DNA from: Bacteroidales bacterium
Lineage (GTDB): Bacteria > Bacteroidota > Bacteroidia > Bacteroidales > F082
Direction: 5' to 3'
Assembly: GCA_024709145.1 (NCBI GenBank)
Contig: JANJXG010000117.1
Span: forward strand, 1 to 64,000
Length of the DNA stretch: 64,000 nt
The position numbers were made by a program, and so were the translations under genes. Every line of letters starts with the position of its first letter. Within the stretch, counting starts at the first letter, position 1. Of this stretch, positions 33,405 through 43,198 are shown piece after piece. Below the pieces are notes generated by a model that searched no databases, was not told where the DNA came from, and saw only the letters and a program-made list of their open reading frames with translations.

Positions 33405-35519
33405 ATGAACATCGGCCAACCAAGTTATCTGATCTTTTTTGCAGCGGTAATTTCGCTTTATCTGTCGTTTTTTGCATGGAAGCGTAGGCAAGACCCTGCC
33501 ATTAAAAGTCTCTCCTGGCTGCTACTGGCATCAGCTGTCTGGTCGGTGGGCTATGCCCTTGAAGTGGGAGCTGTGTATTTCAACCTCATTCAGTTTTTTG
33601 GATTTGTTGCCTATGTGGGTATCGTTACAACGCCGGTTTTGTGGCTTATTTTCTCGGCACAATACACCCATCACGATGCCTGGCTGAGTGGTAACAAAAA
33701 AAAGTATTTGTTTGTCGTTCCGGCATTAAGTCTCATCTCGATTGTCACCAATGACAAGCATTCTTTGTTCTACAGTTCGGTTGGATACCGATCGGAGGCT
33801 GATTTATATTTTCAGGTGCTTGAATATGGACCGCTCTGGTATTTACATAGCGCATATTCCTATCTCTGCGGGCTTACCGGGCTCGTTTTCATGTTTAAAA
33901 TGCTGGGAACGGTGTCATCAGAAAACAGACATAAAATCCTTTATTTTATCGTTGGTTCATTGATCCCATACTTCGTTAATTTTTTGTATATCATTGGCTA
34001 CAGGCCTTATGGATTTCTCGATCTGACGCCAGTCGCCTTTATTTTGATGGGAGCACTGCTCATGCTTGGAGTTTACAAGTTTCAGCTACTCGACATCAAG
34101 CCTTTGGCACTTGACCTTCTTTTTGATCATATTCCCGATGCTATTTTTGTGCTGGACGAAAAAAGGCAAATCACAAACACAAATCCGGCAGCCAGGATGT
34201 TGCTTTCACGCATGCAGCATGGCGAAAAAAGTGAGAATAAAGCTCCGGATGCTGGTTTTGATATTGGCTTTATGCTTGATACCGATGACACAGATTTCAT
34301 TATTCAGGACAGGATTTATTACAGAAGCTACAGCCAGATCAAATCCAAAGGAGATCAAAAGGCGGGAACATTAATCATTTTACGGGATATAACAGAGGCC
34401 AAAAAAACTGAAAAAACACTGATTGAAAGCGAGCAAAGATTTCGTTTGATACTCGAAAACATGCCCATTTTACTCAACGCCTTCGATGAGAAAGGGCAGA
34501 TTATTGTTTGGAACAAAGCCTGTGAACGATGCTCAGGCTGGTCGGCAGAAGAAGTGATTCACAACGAGAAGGCAATGGAATGGCTGTATCCTGATGAAAC
34601 CTACCGCAAAACAGTTATTGCATCATCGCTAGACCCTTCAAGCCCTCAGAACACTTTTACGCTTCAAACAAAAAATGGAAAGCAGCGAATTGTTTCCTGG
34701 TTTGATATCTATCACAGGTTAAAGGTCCCGGGCTGGCATAGCTGGGGTCTTGGTATTGATGTAACAGAACAAAAGCAGGTTGAAGCTGCATTGTTTGAAA
34801 GTGAGAAACAACTGCGTGAGCTGAACAGTTCAAAAGACCGTTTCTTTTCAATCATTGCCCATGACTTGCGAAGCCCCTTTAACAGTATATTGGGCATCAG
34901 TGAGTTAATGAAAGAATTTGCATCAGAACGCGATTTTGAAAGCATCGAACGCTTCACAGATGTTTTGCATACCACCTCGCGAAACACCTTCGAATTGCTC
35001 GTTAATTTGCTCGAATGGGCTCAATCTCAGACAGGCAGGATGGAGTTTTTGCCTGAATATTTTGAATTGGTGTCCGTGATTGAAGAGGAGATCAAGTTAC
35101 TTGAACAAGTTTCAGCATCGAAAGGTGTCAGTATTACCCTGGAATTTACTGGTAAAATGCTTGTTTTTGCTGATAAACAAATGGTTTCCACAATCATCAG
35201 AAACCTTATCACAAACGCGATTAAGTTTTCTTACCCACAAGATACGGTTGTTATCAGTGGATCGAAAAGAGCCAGGGGAATGGTTGTCAGCATTACCGAC
35301 CAAGGCGTGGGTATTTCACCGGAAGATCAGAAAAAGTTATTCAGACTGGATGAAACACTCACAACAAAAGGCACCATGAACGAAAAAGGGACAGGCCTGG
35401 GTTTGATCCTTTGTAAAGAACTCGTCGAAAGACATCAGGGAGAAATCTGGGTCGAAAGCCGGCCAGGGAGCGGAAGCACTTTTTCTTTTACCCTCCCTGT
35501 ACTTTCAACTGAACTCTGA
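33405..35519 (+). CDS. Membrane sensor histidine kinase with 7TM input and two PAS domains
   Basis: A 704-residue kinase. I chose the ATG at 33405 (MNIGQPSYLIFF) over an in-frame TTG four codons upstream. Residues 1-220 form about seven membrane helices of the histidine-kinase N-terminal 7TM type. PAS-like domains lie near 235-330 (PDAIFVLDEKRQITNTNPAA) and 345-455 (MPILLNAFDEKGQIIVWNKAC). HisKA has the phospho-acceptor H486 in SIIAHDLRSPFNS. The HATPase domain spans about 590-700 with GTGLGLILCK. No receiver domain. The next gene, a soluble hybrid kinase, starts 14 nt downstream. Confidence 0.9.
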   Translation: MNIGQPSYLIFFAAVISLYLSFFAWKRRQDPAIKSLSWLLLASAVWSVGYALEVGAVYFNLIQFFGFVAYVGIVTTPVLWLIFSAQYTHHDAWLSGNKKKYLFVVPALSLISIVTNDKHSLFYSSVGYRSEADLYFQVLEYGPLWYLHSAYSYLCGLTGLVFMFKMLGTVSSENRHKILYFIVGSLIPYFVNFLYIIGYRPYGFLDLTPVAFILMGALLMLGVYKFQLLDIKPLALDLLFDHIPDAIFVLDEKRQITNTNPAARMLLSRMQHGEKSENKAPDAGFDIGFMLDTDDTDFIIQDRIYYRSYSQIKSKGDQKAGTLIILRDITEAKKTEKTLIESEQRFRLILENMPILLNAFDEKGQIIVWNKACERCSGWSAEEVIHNEKAMEWLYPDETYRKTVIASSLDPSSPQNTFTLQTKNGKQRIVSWFDIYHRLKVPGWHSWGLGIDVTEQKQVEAALFESEKQLRELNSSKDRFFSIIAHDLRSPFNSILGISELMKEFASERDFESIERFTDVLHTTSRNTFELLVNLLEWAQSQTGRMEFLPEYFELVSVIEEEIKLLEQVSASKGVSITLEFTGKMLVFADKQMVSTIIRNLITNAIKFSYPQDTVVISGSKRARGMVVSITDQGVGISPEDQKKLFRLDETLTTKGTMNEKGTGLGLILCKELVERHQGEIWVESRPGSGSTFSFTLPVLSTEL

Positions 35520-35533
35520 AAAAAACATCCGCC

Positions 35534-38500
35534 ATGAACAACAATGATCAACTGAGCTACGAAGCATTGATTGCCAAACTTGGTGAAGCTCAGAAAAGAC
35601 TCAAATCCTACGAACTCTCTGGTGAAAAAATCAATCAGCAAGACAATCAGCTCAATGAATCGAAATTTCAGTTCATGACTGAGCATATTTCTGATGTGGT
35701 TTTTACTGCCGATCTGCATCTGAATCTTACTTATGTGAGTCCGATGATTGCCCGACTGGCAGGAGAAAGTGTCGAAGAGCATATTACAAAGTCGTTGCTG
35801 GAAAAGCACCCCGAAAGTTCGGTTAAGCTGTTTGAACAATTGCTCGAAGAGGAACTTGGCCTGGAAAACAATCCGAACGCCGACAAGCAACGTTCGCGAG
35901 TGATTGAAGCTCAGCAATATAAAAAAGACGGATCGCTGATTGATATCGCCATGCACATCACCTTTCTGCGCGATGAGGAAGGAAAAGCTTATGGAATTCT
36001 CGGAATTACCAGGGATATTTCAGCTACAAAGAACATGGAGCGACAGTTGATCCAATCCAGGCAGTCGTATTTTGAGATGTTTAATGCCCTTTCCGATGCC
36101 ATTCTCATTCTAGATCGAGAAGGAGTGATTCTGAATTGCAATCCGGCAGCGGAAAAAATGTTTGAACAAGACAAAGAAGAGCTGACCGGCAAAATGATCC
36201 CAACGCTTGCTTCCCCTGAAAAGCCCATTCATAACGAGATTCAAACACTGTTGAAATCAACTTACGAAACCGGTAATGAATCACGGTTTGAGTTTTTAGG
36301 ACAGCGTCATTTCAACAGCTTTCAGGTTGAAATCCTGCTTAGCAGAAGCACCTATTTTGATCAGGCAGTCATCATCGCTGCAGCACGCGACCTGACCCCA
36401 ATGAGGCAAACAGAAGAGCAACTGATTGAAAAAACTCGTTTTCTCGGAAGTCTGATCGAAAACAATACCTCCATGGTTTATGTTGTTAATCGCTTGGGTA
36501 ACATGGAGCTCGTCAACAAAAAATGGGAAGAGGTTACCGGAATCAGCCGAAGCGAAGCTCTGGGTAAAAGCGCCGAACAGCTGTTTTCGAATTTTGCCAC
36601 TACCAATCAAGAAGTTGCTGACTTCAACAAAGTGATGCAAGGTGAAACAATTGAGGCTGAATACGTGCACATTACCAATCGCAGCCGCCGGAGTTTCCTG
36701 ACCAACAGGTTTCCTTTGCGAAATGCACGCAACGAAATAACAGCCTGCTGTGTGATTGCAACCGAAATCACGGCGCGCAAAACAGTCGAAGAACGGCTTT
36801 CAAAACTTACGCAATGCATGCTTGGATTCAGCACCGACCGCGATAAAAACATCAACAGTCTGGTTGCTCTGGCAGGCGAAGAATTTGGAGCCGCCTGTGC
36901 GCTTTACAATCGTCTGCAAGATGGCATGCTGGTTTCGCTCGGTCAGTGGAATACACCTGAAGGTTTCGTTCCTGTGGATCAACCCACCGGACATATCTGT
37001 TTCGATGTAATCAGACAAAAAACCGATCAGGTGATAGTGCTTAACAACCTGAACCTTACCCCCTATCTTCAAAGCGATCCGAATGTTGCCAATTTCAATC
37101 TGATCTCTTATGTTGGTGTACCCGTAAAATCTCAAAGCCAAAACGTTGGTTCACTGTGCGTTGTTTACCAATACAACTTCACACCCAATGCCAGTGACCT
37201 GGATTTTTTCAGGCTGATTGGCTACGCTATTTCGAGTGAAGAGGAACAAAAAGAAGATGAACAAAGCCTGAAAGAAAGTGAAAAGCGATTGCAAAAACTC
37301 TTTATGGAGATACCAAGTGTTGCTGTACAGGGGCTTGACAAAAATGGTGTTGTGCTTTATTGGAACAATGCATCATCCCGGTTTTATGGCTACACTCAGG
37401 ATGAGGCCATCGGAAAACATATATGCGATCTGATTATTCCGCCACACCTTCGGGAAGCTGTTGAGCGGGAAATCGAACAAATGTTCGCGCTTAAGCATCC
37501 GGTTGCAGAAAATGAAATGGTGCTTCAACGAAAAGACGGAAGTCAGATTGTGGTGCTTACAAGCCATTCATTTGTTGAGCTTCCAGGAAAAGAGGCTGTT
37601 CTTTATTCGTTGGATCAGGATATTACACACCGCAAACTGGCCGAAATTAAAATTAGGGAAAGCGAAGCAACTTTTAGGAATCTTTTCCAGAATGCGCAGG
37701 TTGGCTTATTCAGAAACAGCACCCTTGATGGAAGCATCATAACCTGCAACGATCAATTAGCCTTGATGTGCGGTTATGAAAACGTTGAGGACTTTACAAA
37801 GGAATACAAAACTTCAGAAAACTATGTAGATGCCGGAACCCGAGAAAAAATGCTGGAAGAGATTCAACAGAATGGTTCGGTACAGAATTTTGAAGCCCGG
37901 TTTTACAGACGAGACAAATCAATTTTCTGGATCAGCTTCTCTGCTCGTCTTTTTCCTGAAAAGGGCTGGCTCGAAGGTGTTGCTGTTGACATTACGGAAC
38001 AAAAAATGGCCCGGCTCGAAATTATCAGGCAAAGAGCCAACTTTAAGGCCATCATCGAAAACTCGCTCGATAGTATATGGGCCATCAACACAAATTATGA
38101 AATCAATTATGTGAATGAGGTATTTGCCAATGCTTTCTTTCATTCTTTTGGTAAAAAACTTGAAATCGGCGACAACATCATCGAGGCGCTGCCTCACTTT
38201 TTGAGACCCTTGTGGAAATCACGCTACGACAGGGTTTTTCGCAACGAGCGATTCACATTTATTGATGAAATCGAAATCGGGAACAACCGTGTTTATGTCG
38301 AAGTAGCAATGCAGCCTATTGTTATTGAAGATGTTGTGACAGGAGCTTCATTCTACGGCCGAGACATCACTGAAAAGACCAATGCCGAAAAGCAACTCAT
38401 TTACCAGGCCGAATTGAGAAAAATTCTCGTTGGGCTTTCCTCTGATTTTATCAACCTGCCTTTAAATGAACTGGAAAATGGCATCAATAAATCATTGGCT

Positions 38501-40054
38501 TTAATTGGTGATTTTGTTGGTGCTGACAGATCATACATCTTTGAATATGATTATGATAAAGAGGTTGGATTCTATGTTAAAGAATGGTGCCGCCTTGGCA
38601 TAGAGCCCTATAAAGATGTTTATCCTGAAATTCCATTCGCAGGTTTTGAGAATCAGGTCAAGCAGCATATGAAAGGGCTTCACGTTCAGATTCCGTCAAC
38701 TAAGAACATGGAGGAAGGCATGCTCCGCGACCTGCTAATGGCACAGGATATCCAGAGTTTGCTTACAATCCCTTTGATGCGACAGGAAAAATGTCTCGGA
38801 TTTATTGGTTTCGATTCCGTCAGATATCCAAAACAGTTTGCCGGTCATGAGTTGCAACTTCTTCACGTCTATGCTCAAATGATTGTTAACGTGGAACAAA
38901 GACTTAAAAATGAGCAGTTTTTACTCAACGCCAAAGAAAAAGCCGAAGAAGCCGACAGGCTTAAAACCGCCTTTCTTCAAAATATGTCACACGAAATCAG
39001 GACACCTATGAACGGTATTCTGGGTTTCGTCGATCTTCTGAAAGATCCCAGACTTTCTGAAACTGACAAAATCCGCTATATCCAAATTGTTGAAAAGAGT
39101 GGTAAAAGACTTTTAAATACAATCAATGACATCATTGAGATTTCTAAAATAGAAGCTGGTCAGGAAAAATTAAGACCTTCGGAAGTGAATACCCACGACG
39201 TTTTGATCTACTACCTTGATTTCTTTAAACGGACTGCACTCGAAAAAGGCATCCTTCTCAAGCTCGGACAACACCTTACCGGACCTGCAGCTGTTATTCA
39301 ATCTGACAAGCATAAACTCGAATCCATTTTGAGTAATTTACTCAACAATGCAATGAAATTTACCTTTAACGGCAGCGTTGATTTTGGCAATTACATTGAA
39401 GACGGGAAGTTGGTTTTTGTTGTCAGCGACTCTGGCATGGGCATTCCGCCTGACCGTCTCGATGCCATTTTTGATCGCTTTGTTCAGGCTGATTTGAATA
39501 TCACCCGACCACACGAAGGATCAGGACTTGGTTTGTCAATTGTTAAAGCTTATGTTGAAATGCTTCAGGGTAAAATTTGGGTCGAGTCGACACCGGGCGT
39601 TGGATCCAAATTCAGTTTTTCGATCCCTTATATTCCTGTCATTACGAAGACATCAACTTATAGCCGTCCGGATTTGAAACCTGCAGGTCTTCCTGAATCA
39701 ACGGTATTGGTTGCCGACGATGATGAGGTGAGCGTGATGCTGATAGAGAAAATGCTTCAACGAGAAAACATCAGCATTTTCCATGCCCGAAACGGGAACG
39801 AAACCATTCAGCTTATCAAAACAGAACCAAGCATCCGACTGATTTTACTTGACTTGAAAATGCCGGTAATGAATGGTTTTGAGACTGCTGCAGAAATCAG
39901 GAAATTTAATGATTCAATCCCCATCATTGCCCAAACGGCATACGCCTTAGCAGGCGACCGTGAAAAAGCATTGAAAGCCGGCTGCAATGAATACATTACC
40001 AAACCCTTGCATCGCAGCGACTTATTCAAAGTCATCCGACAGTTTATCAGTTAA
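35534..40054 (+). CDS. Large cytoplasmic hybrid histidine kinase (6 PAS, 2 GAF, receiver)
   Basis: A 1506-residue soluble hybrid kinase. An N-terminal coiled-coil is followed by PAS-like repeats near residues 45-165, 175-295 and 300-420, a GAF domain at about 425-575, PAS repeats near 585-705, 712-830 and 835-955, and a second GAF near 965-1130. HisKA has H1153 in NMSHEIRTPMNG, the HATPase domain ends in GSGLGLSIVK near 1328, and a C-terminal receiver (1388-1505) has phospho-acceptor D1440 in LLDLKMPVMNG. No transmembrane helix or DNA-binding output is present. It is co-transcribed with the membrane kinase upstream; a phosphotransfer partner is not in the window. Confidence 0.9.
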   Translation: MNNNDQLSYEALIAKLGEAQKRLKSYELSGEKINQQDNQLNESKFQFMTEHISDVVFTADLHLNLTYVSPMIARLAGESVEEHITKSLLEKHPESSVKLFEQLLEEELGLENNPNADKQRSRVIEAQQYKKDGSLIDIAMHITFLRDEEGKAYGILGITRDISATKNMERQLIQSRQSYFEMFNALSDAILILDREGVILNCNPAAEKMFEQDKEELTGKMIPTLASPEKPIHNEIQTLLKSTYETGNESRFEFLGQRHFNSFQVEILLSRSTYFDQAVIIAAARDLTPMRQTEEQLIEKTRFLGSLIENNTSMVYVVNRLGNMELVNKKWEEVTGISRSEALGKSAEQLFSNFATTNQEVADFNKVMQGETIEAEYVHITNRSRRSFLTNRFPLRNARNEITACCVIATEITARKTVEERLSKLTQCMLGFSTDRDKNINSLVALAGEEFGAACALYNRLQDGMLVSLGQWNTPEGFVPVDQPTGHICFDVIRQKTDQVIVLNNLNLTPYLQSDPNVANFNLISYVGVPVKSQSQNVGSLCVVYQYNFTPNASDLDFFRLIGYAISSEEEQKEDEQSLKESEKRLQKLFMEIPSVAVQGLDKNGVVLYWNNASSRFYGYTQDEAIGKHICDLIIPPHLREAVEREIEQMFALKHPVAENEMVLQRKDGSQIVVLTSHSFVELPGKEAVLYSLDQDITHRKLAEIKIRESEATFRNLFQNAQVGLFRNSTLDGSIITCNDQLALMCGYENVEDFTKEYKTSENYVDAGTREKMLEEIQQNGSVQNFEARFYRRDKSIFWISFSARLFPEKGWLEGVAVDITEQKMARLEIIRQRANFKAIIENSLDSIWAINTNYEINYVNEVFANAFFHSFGKKLEIGDNIIEALPHFLRPLWKSRYDRVFRNERFTFIDEIEIGNNRVYVEVAMQPIVIEDVVTGASFYGRDITEKTNAEKQLIYQAELRKILVGLSSDFINLPLNELENGINKSLALIGDFVGADRSYIFEYDYDKEVGFYVKEWCRLGIEPYKDVYPEIPFAGFENQVKQHMKGLHVQIPSTKNMEEGMLRDLLMAQDIQSLLTIPLMRQEKCLGFIGFDSVRYPKQFAGHELQLLHVYAQMIVNVEQRLKNEQFLLNAKEKAEEADRLKTAFLQNMSHEIRTPMNGILGFVDLLKDPRLSETDKIRYIQIVEKSGKRLLNTINDIIEISKIEAGQEKLRPSEVNTHDVLIYYLDFFKRTALEKGILLKLGQHLTGPAAVIQSDKHKLESILSNLLNNAMKFTFNGSVDFGNYIEDGKLVFVVSDSGMGIPPDRLDAIFDRFVQADLNITRPHEGSGLGLSIVKAYVEMLQGKIWVESTPGVGSKFSFSIPYIPVITKTSTYSRPDLKPAGLPESTVLVADDDEVSVMLIEKMLQRENISIFHARNGNETIQLIKTEPSIRLILLDLKMPVMNGFETAAEIRKFNDSIPIIAQTAYALAGDREKALKAGCNEYITKPLHRSDLFKVIRQFIS

Positions 40055-40069
40055 TGAATCAAAGCTAAT

Positions 40070-41164
40070 TTATAAACGAATAAAAACTTTCTTCCGGTAA
40101 AGTATGTAAACAGGAAAATAAATCAAACCAATAAACAGCAAAGCCACCAACATACTTGACAGCTTTGGATTTACGCCCAAAGCTTGCAAGAACTGCATTA
40201 AAGAAGCCGAAAGCGGAGCATTGCCAAAACGTACACCGTAAATCAAATAACTCAGTAGGCCGGCTAACACATAAGCCGTGATGGCATTGGATCCAAAAAT
40301 TACAAAGGGTTGGACTAATTTCTTATACCCTTTCACATCAATAAGATATATTGAAGCCGCAAGGGTCATGGCTGCAAGGCCGCCGGTAACCAGCACATAC
40401 GAACTTGTCCAGAGGTTCTTGTTGATTGGAAAAAACCACCCCCACACCACTCCCAACACACATGCAGCAAAGGCATAAACAAAAAGTCTGGCAATCCTGT
40501 TTATCACAGGCTGTTGGCTCATGAGCAAAAAACCGGTCATCATGCCTCCCAGGCCTGTTGCAACAGCGGGCAAGGTGCTGAGCAATCCTTCAGGATCCCA
40601 GTTGCCGTTCCACATTCTCCCCGGTAAAAGCCAGCTATCAACCCAGGCAGCCATATTGACCCCCGGCTCAAACATCGCACTGCTGAATCCAGGTGTGGGT
40701 ATAAACCGCATCACCACCCAATAGCCAAGCAAAATAAATGCTGAGAAAAACACGATTTGCCTTTTGTTTAGAAACAAATAAATAAGACCTATCAATAAGT
40801 AAACCAAGGCAATGCGTTGAAGAACACCAGCAATACGTACTTCATCAAATTGAAAGGATGGATAAAGATTCAGGAACAATCCTACAGCGAAAATCTTTAC
40901 TGATCTCCACAATACTTTCTTAACCAGGAGTTTTCTTTCTTGCCTGGTCTTATTTTTTCCCGAAAAGGACAAAACAGCAGAAACACCAACAATAAAAATA
41001 AAAAACGGAAAGATAAGGTCAGTCGGGGTCAACCCATTCCATGCTTTATGAAGGAGCGGTGCGTAGACATGCTCCCAGCTCCCTGGATTGTTGACCAAAA
41101 TCATGGCTGCAATTGTAAAACCCCGCAGCGCATCCAGGGATATTAAACGTTGTTTCTGGCTCAT
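40070..41164 (-). CDS. NagX/HGSNAT-like membrane acyltransferase
   Basis: A 364-residue integral-membrane protein with about ten helices. It begins MSQKQRLISLDALRGFTIAAMILVNNPG, and the LTPTDLIFPFFIFIVGVS motif follows: the pattern of the family that includes heparan-alpha-glucosaminide N-acetyltransferase and bacterial NagX. Proteins of this type occur beside hexosaminidase and N-acetylglucosamine genes. It is divergent from a GH29 fucosidase and GH20 hexosaminidase, which supports a role in amino-sugar use. The transported or acylated sugar is not determined by sequence. Convergent with the hybrid kinase, 15 nt apart. Confidence 0.86.
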   Translation of the reverse strand: MSQKQRLISLDALRGFTIAAMILVNNPGSWEHVYAPLLHKAWNGLTPTDLIFPFFIFIVGVSAVLSFSGKNKTRQERKLLVKKVLWRSVKIFAVGLFLNLYPSFQFDEVRIAGVLQRIALVYLLIGLIYLFLNKRQIVFFSAFILLGYWVVMRFIPTPGFSSAMFEPGVNMAAWVDSWLLPGRMWNGNWDPEGLLSTLPAVATGLGGMMTGFLLMSQQPVINRIARLFVYAFAACVLGVVWGWFFPINKNLWTSSYVLVTGGLAAMTLAASIYLIDVKGYKKLVQPFVIFGSNAITAYVLAGLLSYLIYGVRFGNAPLSASLMQFLQALGVNPKLSSMLVALLFIGLIYFPVYILYRKKVFIRL

Positions 41165-41198
41165 TTTTCTTTTGTCGGATTATAAAGAATGAATACAA

Positions 41199-41231
41199 CA
41201 AAGGTAAAAGAACGATTCAAGTTCAAGTCAA
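41199..41231 (-). promoter_or_regulatory. Promoter of the acyltransferase gene
   Basis: On the minus strand TTG (41231-41229), a 22-nt spacer and TACCTTTG (41206-41199), 35 nt before the start codon. Confidence 0.6.
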
Positions 41232-41358
41232 TTTTCGAACGAAATCAAGCAACTCAGTAAGAAATAAATATAAAATGTAATGTCATTATTGATTATTTTT
41301 ACCCTTGAACTGACTCGTATTATGTTTTTTAACAGGAATTCGTAAAATATTCTATATC

Positions 41359-43182
41359 ATGGTTTTAAAACCAAAAAAAATACTTCCCGGAATTTGTTTG
41401 CTACTTATGCTGTCAGTCTCATCTGTCAGGCTTTTGGCTCAATATGCAACCGCTGACTGGGATTCGCTCCGTCAACGACCCTATCCCGAATGGTTTTCCG
41501 AAGCCAAACTGGGAGTGTTTATTCACTGGGGCGTATATTCAGTACCTGCCTACGGAGGTGCGGAATCATACGGAGAGTGGTTTTTGAGGGGCTTGCAAAC
41601 CGGTAATGCCTTGCGTACCGACTTCATGAAGAAAAACTATGGCGAAAATTTTACTTACCGCGATTTTGCACCCTTGTTTAAAGCAGAGCTATTCGATTCC
41701 GACGAGTGGGCTGAAATATTCAAACAGTCAGGTGCCGGTTACATCGTTTTGGTTTCCAAACATCATGATGGTTATTGCCTGTGGCCAAGTAAATATGCAC
41801 CCGGTTGGAATAGTGTTGAGGTTGGTCCGAATCGCGATCTGGTTGGAGAGCTGGCAACTTCGGTGCGCGAAAAAGGATTGAAATTCGGGCTTTACTATTC
41901 CCTTCCCGAATGGGATCATCCATTACATGCCTGGTATTCCGACCCTCCTGATTCAATAGGCAATTATGTTACGCAGCACATGATACCCCAATTCAAGGAG
42001 CTTGTCGGAACCTATCGTCCCGAACTTTTATTCACTGATGGAGAATGGTTTAACAGCGCTGAGCAATGGCATGCCCAAGAGCTTATTGGCTGGTATTACG
42101 ACCTGGTGGGTGAAAATGCTATCGTCAATGACCGATGGGGACATGGTGCCGATATCGGGTTTCTGACACCGGAGTACAGTTCAGGCGGATTGAAAACCGA
42201 TCGCCCCTGGGCTGAAGTCAGGGGTTTGGGCAGGTCGTTTGGCTTAAACAGAAACGAGAAACTTTCGGCTTATATGTCATCAACAGATCTTATACACCTT
42301 TTCGTCAGAACTGTGGCCAACGGAGGTGGATTGATCATCAATGTGGGCCCCGGAGCCGATGGACAAATTCCACTACTGCAGCAGGAAAGGTTACGTGACT
42401 TAGGTAAATGGATCAATATCAATCAAGAAGCAATACAGGGTGCATCCGCACACAAGATTACCGGACAGGAAAAATTGGTCAGTTTAAAGCGAATTGACCC
42501 CCGGATTGATTTTGACTGGGTTCGCAACACACCGGGATATCCGGTTGTTGAAGACGGTTTTACAGCCACCTGGACTGGTTTCTTAAAAACTGATATTTCT
42601 GAAGAAGTCACTTTTTCGGTAAGTGCCGATGACGGTGTTCGTGTTTATCTGGATGGGAAACTTTTGCTTGATCAATGGGAAACATCGGCCGAGGAAAAGA
42701 ATTCTGAAGCCATGCGTAATGTTCAGTCAACAAAAAAAGATGGAAAAGTCAACATCCTTGCAGACAAATTCTACCCTATCAAAGTTGAATACCACGAAAA
42801 ACATCAAAATGCTTCAGTCTCCCTTTCTTGGGAAGGCAATTCATTTGAACGGCAAATCATCGCCCGGCAAAACTTGTTTTCCGACAGCCTTCTAACCACA
42901 GGAAACGGATTAAATGCTGAATACACCTCCATGCGTCAACACATTGCTTTTACAGCCAACAAAGGCAATCTTTATGCCATTACTTTTGAATGGCCAGAAC
43001 AATTTCTTGAACTCCAACTAACTGTTCCTCAAACTGAAACAAAAATTTCTTTGATCGGTCGCGACGGATACCTCCCCTGGACTTACGAAGAAAACAAACT
43101 TAAAATCGACATCTCTGGAATCAAATTCAGCGAGATGAAAAGTTGTTCAGCCTGGACATTTAAGATTGAAAATTATTTATAA
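41359..43182 (+). CDS. Alpha-L-fucosidase (GH29) with an inserted or appended PA14 domain
   Basis: A 607-residue secreted enzyme that removes alpha-L-fucose from glycans. Signal peptide cleaved after RLLAQ. The GH29 catalytic domain covers about 30-370, with WFSEAKLGVFIHWGVYSVPAY, SKHHDGYCLW and the nucleophile D227 in LLFTDGEW. A PA14-like module follows at about 375-515 (YPVVEDGFTATWTGFLKT, SADDGVRVYLDGKLLLD, VEYHEKHQNASVSLSW), then a short beta region typical of the GH29 C-terminal domain. PA14 may bind carbohydrate. No T9SS tail. The GH20 hexosaminidase gene begins 16 nt downstream. Confidence 0.93.
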   Translation: MVLKPKKILPGICLLLMLSVSSVRLLAQYATADWDSLRQRPYPEWFSEAKLGVFIHWGVYSVPAYGGAESYGEWFLRGLQTGNALRTDFMKKNYGENFTYRDFAPLFKAELFDSDEWAEIFKQSGAGYIVLVSKHHDGYCLWPSKYAPGWNSVEVGPNRDLVGELATSVREKGLKFGLYYSLPEWDHPLHAWYSDPPDSIGNYVTQHMIPQFKELVGTYRPELLFTDGEWFNSAEQWHAQELIGWYYDLVGENAIVNDRWGHGADIGFLTPEYSSGGLKTDRPWAEVRGLGRSFGLNRNEKLSAYMSSTDLIHLFVRTVANGGGLIINVGPGADGQIPLLQQERLRDLGKWININQEAIQGASAHKITGQEKLVSLKRIDPRIDFDWVRNTPGYPVVEDGFTATWTGFLKTDISEEVTFSVSADDGVRVYLDGKLLLDQWETSAEEKNSEAMRNVQSTKKDGKVNILADKFYPIKVEYHEKHQNASVSLSWEGNSFERQIIARQNLFSDSLLTTGNGLNAEYTSMRQHIAFTANKGNLYAITFEWPEQFLELQLTVPQTETKISLIGRDGYLPWTYEENKLKIDISGIKFSEMKSCSAWTFKIENYL

Positions 43183-43198
43183 AATTCCCACCTTCATT

